6,269 nt of DNA from positions 1-6,269 of the forward strand of contig CAJGBW010000064.1 in assembly GCA_904501835.1 (NCBI GenBank), read 5' to 3'. The notes beneath the pieces are model-generated. The model was not told the DNA's origin. It searched no databases and saw nothing but the letters and a program-made list of their open reading frames with translations. The translations under genes were made by a program, and so were the position numbers. This document shows, one piece after another, positions 4,867 to 6,269 of the stretch (position 1 is the stretch's first letter; every line of letters starts with the position of its first letter). The stretch is from an uncultured Bacteroidales bacterium. Its GTDB lineage: Bacteria; Bacteroidota; Bacteroidia; Bacteroidales; UBA932.

Positions 4867-6269
4867 TTAATATCGTAGCAGACAAAAACATCCCTTTTTT
4901 GGAAGGAGTCTTTGAGCCGTATGCCCATATCCGTTATATCGACGGAAAACTCATTACGCATGAAGACATCATTGATGCCGATGCGCTCATCATACGCACC
5001 CGTACCAAATGCAACGCAGAAATGCTGGACGGAACGGCTGTCAAAATGATTTCGACCGCCACCATTGGCACTGACCACATCGATTTGGATTATTGTGCTG
5101 AACACAATATCGATGTGCACAGTGTTCCCGGCTGCAATGCGGGTGGCGTGATGCAATATGTATTTTCCGCCCTATATGGAATGGCTGCCCGTAAAAGAAT
5201 CAAAATCGAGGGTGCCACTTTCGGCATCATCGGTGTGGGCGGAGTCGGCAAGCGCGTAGAGCGTCTGGCTCGTCATTTAGGCTTCAAAGTCCTCTTGTGC
5301 GACCCTCCCAGAGCAGCGGAGGAAGGCAATGACGACGGAAAATTCTGCGACTTGGACTACCTCTTGGAAAACTCTGACATCGTTACCATCCACACCCCGC
5401 TGAACCCAACCACGCGCAACATGGCAGACGCGGCATTCTTCGCCAAAATGAAAGACAATGCCATCTTCATCAACACCGCGCGCGGAGAAGTAGTGGATGA
5501 GCTTGCCCTAAAAGCTGCGCTCCCCAAATTGGGTGCGGTTGCCATTGACACTTGGAACAATGAGCCCGACATCGATTTGGATCTGATGGACAAGGTGGAT
5601 ATCGCCACCCCTCACATTGCCGGATATTCCCTTCAAGGCAAGCAAAACGGCACGACCTTCTCGGTTCAAGCGATTGCCAACCGCTTTGGAATCACGGCTT
5701 TATACGATTTTATCGCCGAGGTAAACAGCCCTGAAATCCAGCCCTTAAAATTGGATTTCACAGGAAAAGACCAGGGACAGATTGCGACCATTTTCCAATA
5801 CAGTTATCCCATCTTTACCGACGACTTTTTGTTTAAGATGGAGCCGAACCAGTTTGAAAAAATGCGTTCTGAATACCATTATAGACGAGAAATTTATATC
5901 GATTACAATATGCTTACCAATGATGATGTACGCCAGATAGAATCACGTGGCGCTACCGTTTCACATGTTAAATCACAAATCGAGCGTTTCAAATCCGGCT
6001 TCCCCTGGATGAAAATTCAAGGCCCAGCAACCGGTGAAAAAGGCATTTGTGTACTGACCCAAGAAGAGGCTGAAAATGCCATCAAGTATTACGAGAATGC
6101 CCAGATAAACGGCAAATGTAAGTTCGTGCCGGCATCCGGAGCCGCCTCCCGTATGTTCAAGGATTTGTTCAGCGGCCTTGCCAGTCTGGAAAATAGCAAC
6201 AATCCCCTATCAGCAGATTCTCCTGCAGCTCGTTTTGTGGAGAATATCCGTTCATTCGCTTTCTATGAC
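4863..6269 (+). CDS. pdxB: 4-phosphoerythronate dehydrogenase PdxB fused to a DUF4301 domain, 3' truncated by window end
   Basis: PdxB oxidises 4-phospho-D-erythronate to 2-oxo-3-hydroxy-4-phosphobutanoate, which SerC then aminates in the DXP-dependent PLP pathway. Residues 1-348 cover the whole PdxB protein. They include VADKNIPF at the start, TATIGTDHID, PGCNAGGVMQYVFS, the NAD loop GVGGVG (124-129) with D147 in LLCDPP, catalytic R207 (NTARGEVVDE), E234 (WNNEPD) and H251 (TPHIAGY), GTT at about 644-646 x10 bases, and the C-terminal dimerisation part ending FEKMRSEYHYRRE. These catalytic residues match E. coli R208, E237 and H254. I translated the frame codon by codon from 4863: there is no stop through base 6269 (469 codons). 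From M350 the protein continues as DUF4301. Start ATG 4863 overlaps the DUF721 stop (ATGA). A fusion of this kind is unusual relative to free-standing PdxB of about 380 residues. The PdxB call is very secure; the fusion rests on this one read of sequence. Confidence 0.93.
   Translation, partial: MINIVADKNIPFLEGVFEPYAHIRYIDGKLITHEDIIDADALIIRTRTKCNAEMLDGTAVKMISTATIGTDHIDLDYCAEHNIDVHSVPGCNAGGVMQYVFSALYGMAARKRIKIEGATFGIIGVGGVGKRVERLARHLGFKVLLCDPPRAAEEGNDDGKFCDLDYLLENSDIVTIHTPLNPTTRNMADAAFFAKMKDNAIFINTARGEVVDELALKAALPKLGAVAIDTWNNEPDIDLDLMDKVDIATPHIAGYSLQGKQNGTTFSVQAIANRFGITALYDFIAEVNSPEIQPLKLDFTGKDQGQIATIFQYSYPIFTDDFLFKMEPNQFEKMRSEYHYRREIYIDYNMLTNDDVRQIESRGATVSHVKSQIERFKSGFPWMKIQGPATGEKGICVLTQEEAENAIKYYENAQINGKCKFVPASGAASRMFKDLFSGLASLENSNNPLSADSPAARFVENIRSFAFYD
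5910..6269 (+). other. DUF4301 domain region within the pdxB reading frame (N-terminal part only)
   Basis: From M350 of the pdxB frame the sequence matches the start of free-standing DUF4301 proteins (about 500 residues, function unknown). It runs LTNDDVRQIESRG, a helix IERFKSGFPWMKI, then GEKGICVL, EEAENAIKYYENA and the most conserved block FVPASGAASRMFKDLF (421-436), followed by FVENIRSFAFYD at the window edge. About 120 residues are visible, and the rest lies downstream. The block 423-433 (PASGAASRM.K) resembles the phosphate-binding loop of GT-A-fold nucleotidyltransferases (LAAGxGTRM), but that is an inference from a short motif. The ATG at 5910 follows an A/T-rich stretch and could also act as an internal start giving a separate DUF4301 protein. 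Confidence 0.75.

Noticed and set aside
5357..5608. Minus-strand open frame of 83 codons opposite pdxB
   Set aside because: It lies opposite the NAD-binding and catalytic region of PdxB and has low-complexity Ser/Ala/Met composition. There is no support for a real gene.
5732..5775. The 5732-5760 hairpin as a transcription terminator
   Set aside because: No T-run follows the stem, and it lies inside a coding frame that stays open for another 500 bases.

Overview
The window looks like chromosomal DNA of a Bacteroidota bacterium, most likely Bacteroidales. GC is moderate (high 40s percent by eye). PdxA carries the GD-x-N-G-x-x-YEVI N-terminus I associate with this phylum. RecF is followed by a DUF721/DciA protein, and the last gene carries a DUF4301 domain, which I know mainly from Bacteroidota. 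Most starts lack a strong Shine-Dalgarno sequence. Genus cannot be told from this sequence.

All eight recognisable genes lie on the + strand and fill the window almost completely: ffh (3' end) - pdxA - rnhA - rfbC - rfbD - recF - dciA-like (DUF721) - pdxB::DUF4301 (runs off the right edge). Gaps are 4, 1, 23 and 21 bp. Three junctions (pdxA/rnhA, recF/DUF721, DUF721/pdxB) are 4-bp ATGA stop/start overlaps. No intergenic stretch is long enough for a convincing promoter or terminator, so this reads as one co-transcribed block. No RNA genes, mobile elements, CRISPR arrays or long repeats were seen.

Functionally the block mixes protein targeting (Ffh), pyridoxal 5'-phosphate synthesis (PdxA and PdxB of the DXP-dependent pathway), RNA:DNA hybrid removal (RNase HI), the last two steps of dTDP-L-rhamnose synthesis (RfbC, RfbD), recombination repair (RecF) and probable replicative-helicase loading (DUF721/DciA). 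Two of the PLP pathway enzymes bracket the other genes.

The item most worth following up is the last gene. A complete-looking 4-phosphoerythronate dehydrogenase (PdxB, about 345 residues with its NAD motif, Arg/Glu/His catalytic set and C-terminal dimerisation segment) continues with no stop codon straight into a DUF4301 domain of unknown function. That domain begins at about residue 350 and is cut by the window end at residue 469. A fusion ties the uncharacterised domain to vitamin B6 synthesis. DUF4301 also carries a short Gly/Ser-Arg-Met-Lys motif resembling the nucleotide-binding loop of nucleotidyltransferases.
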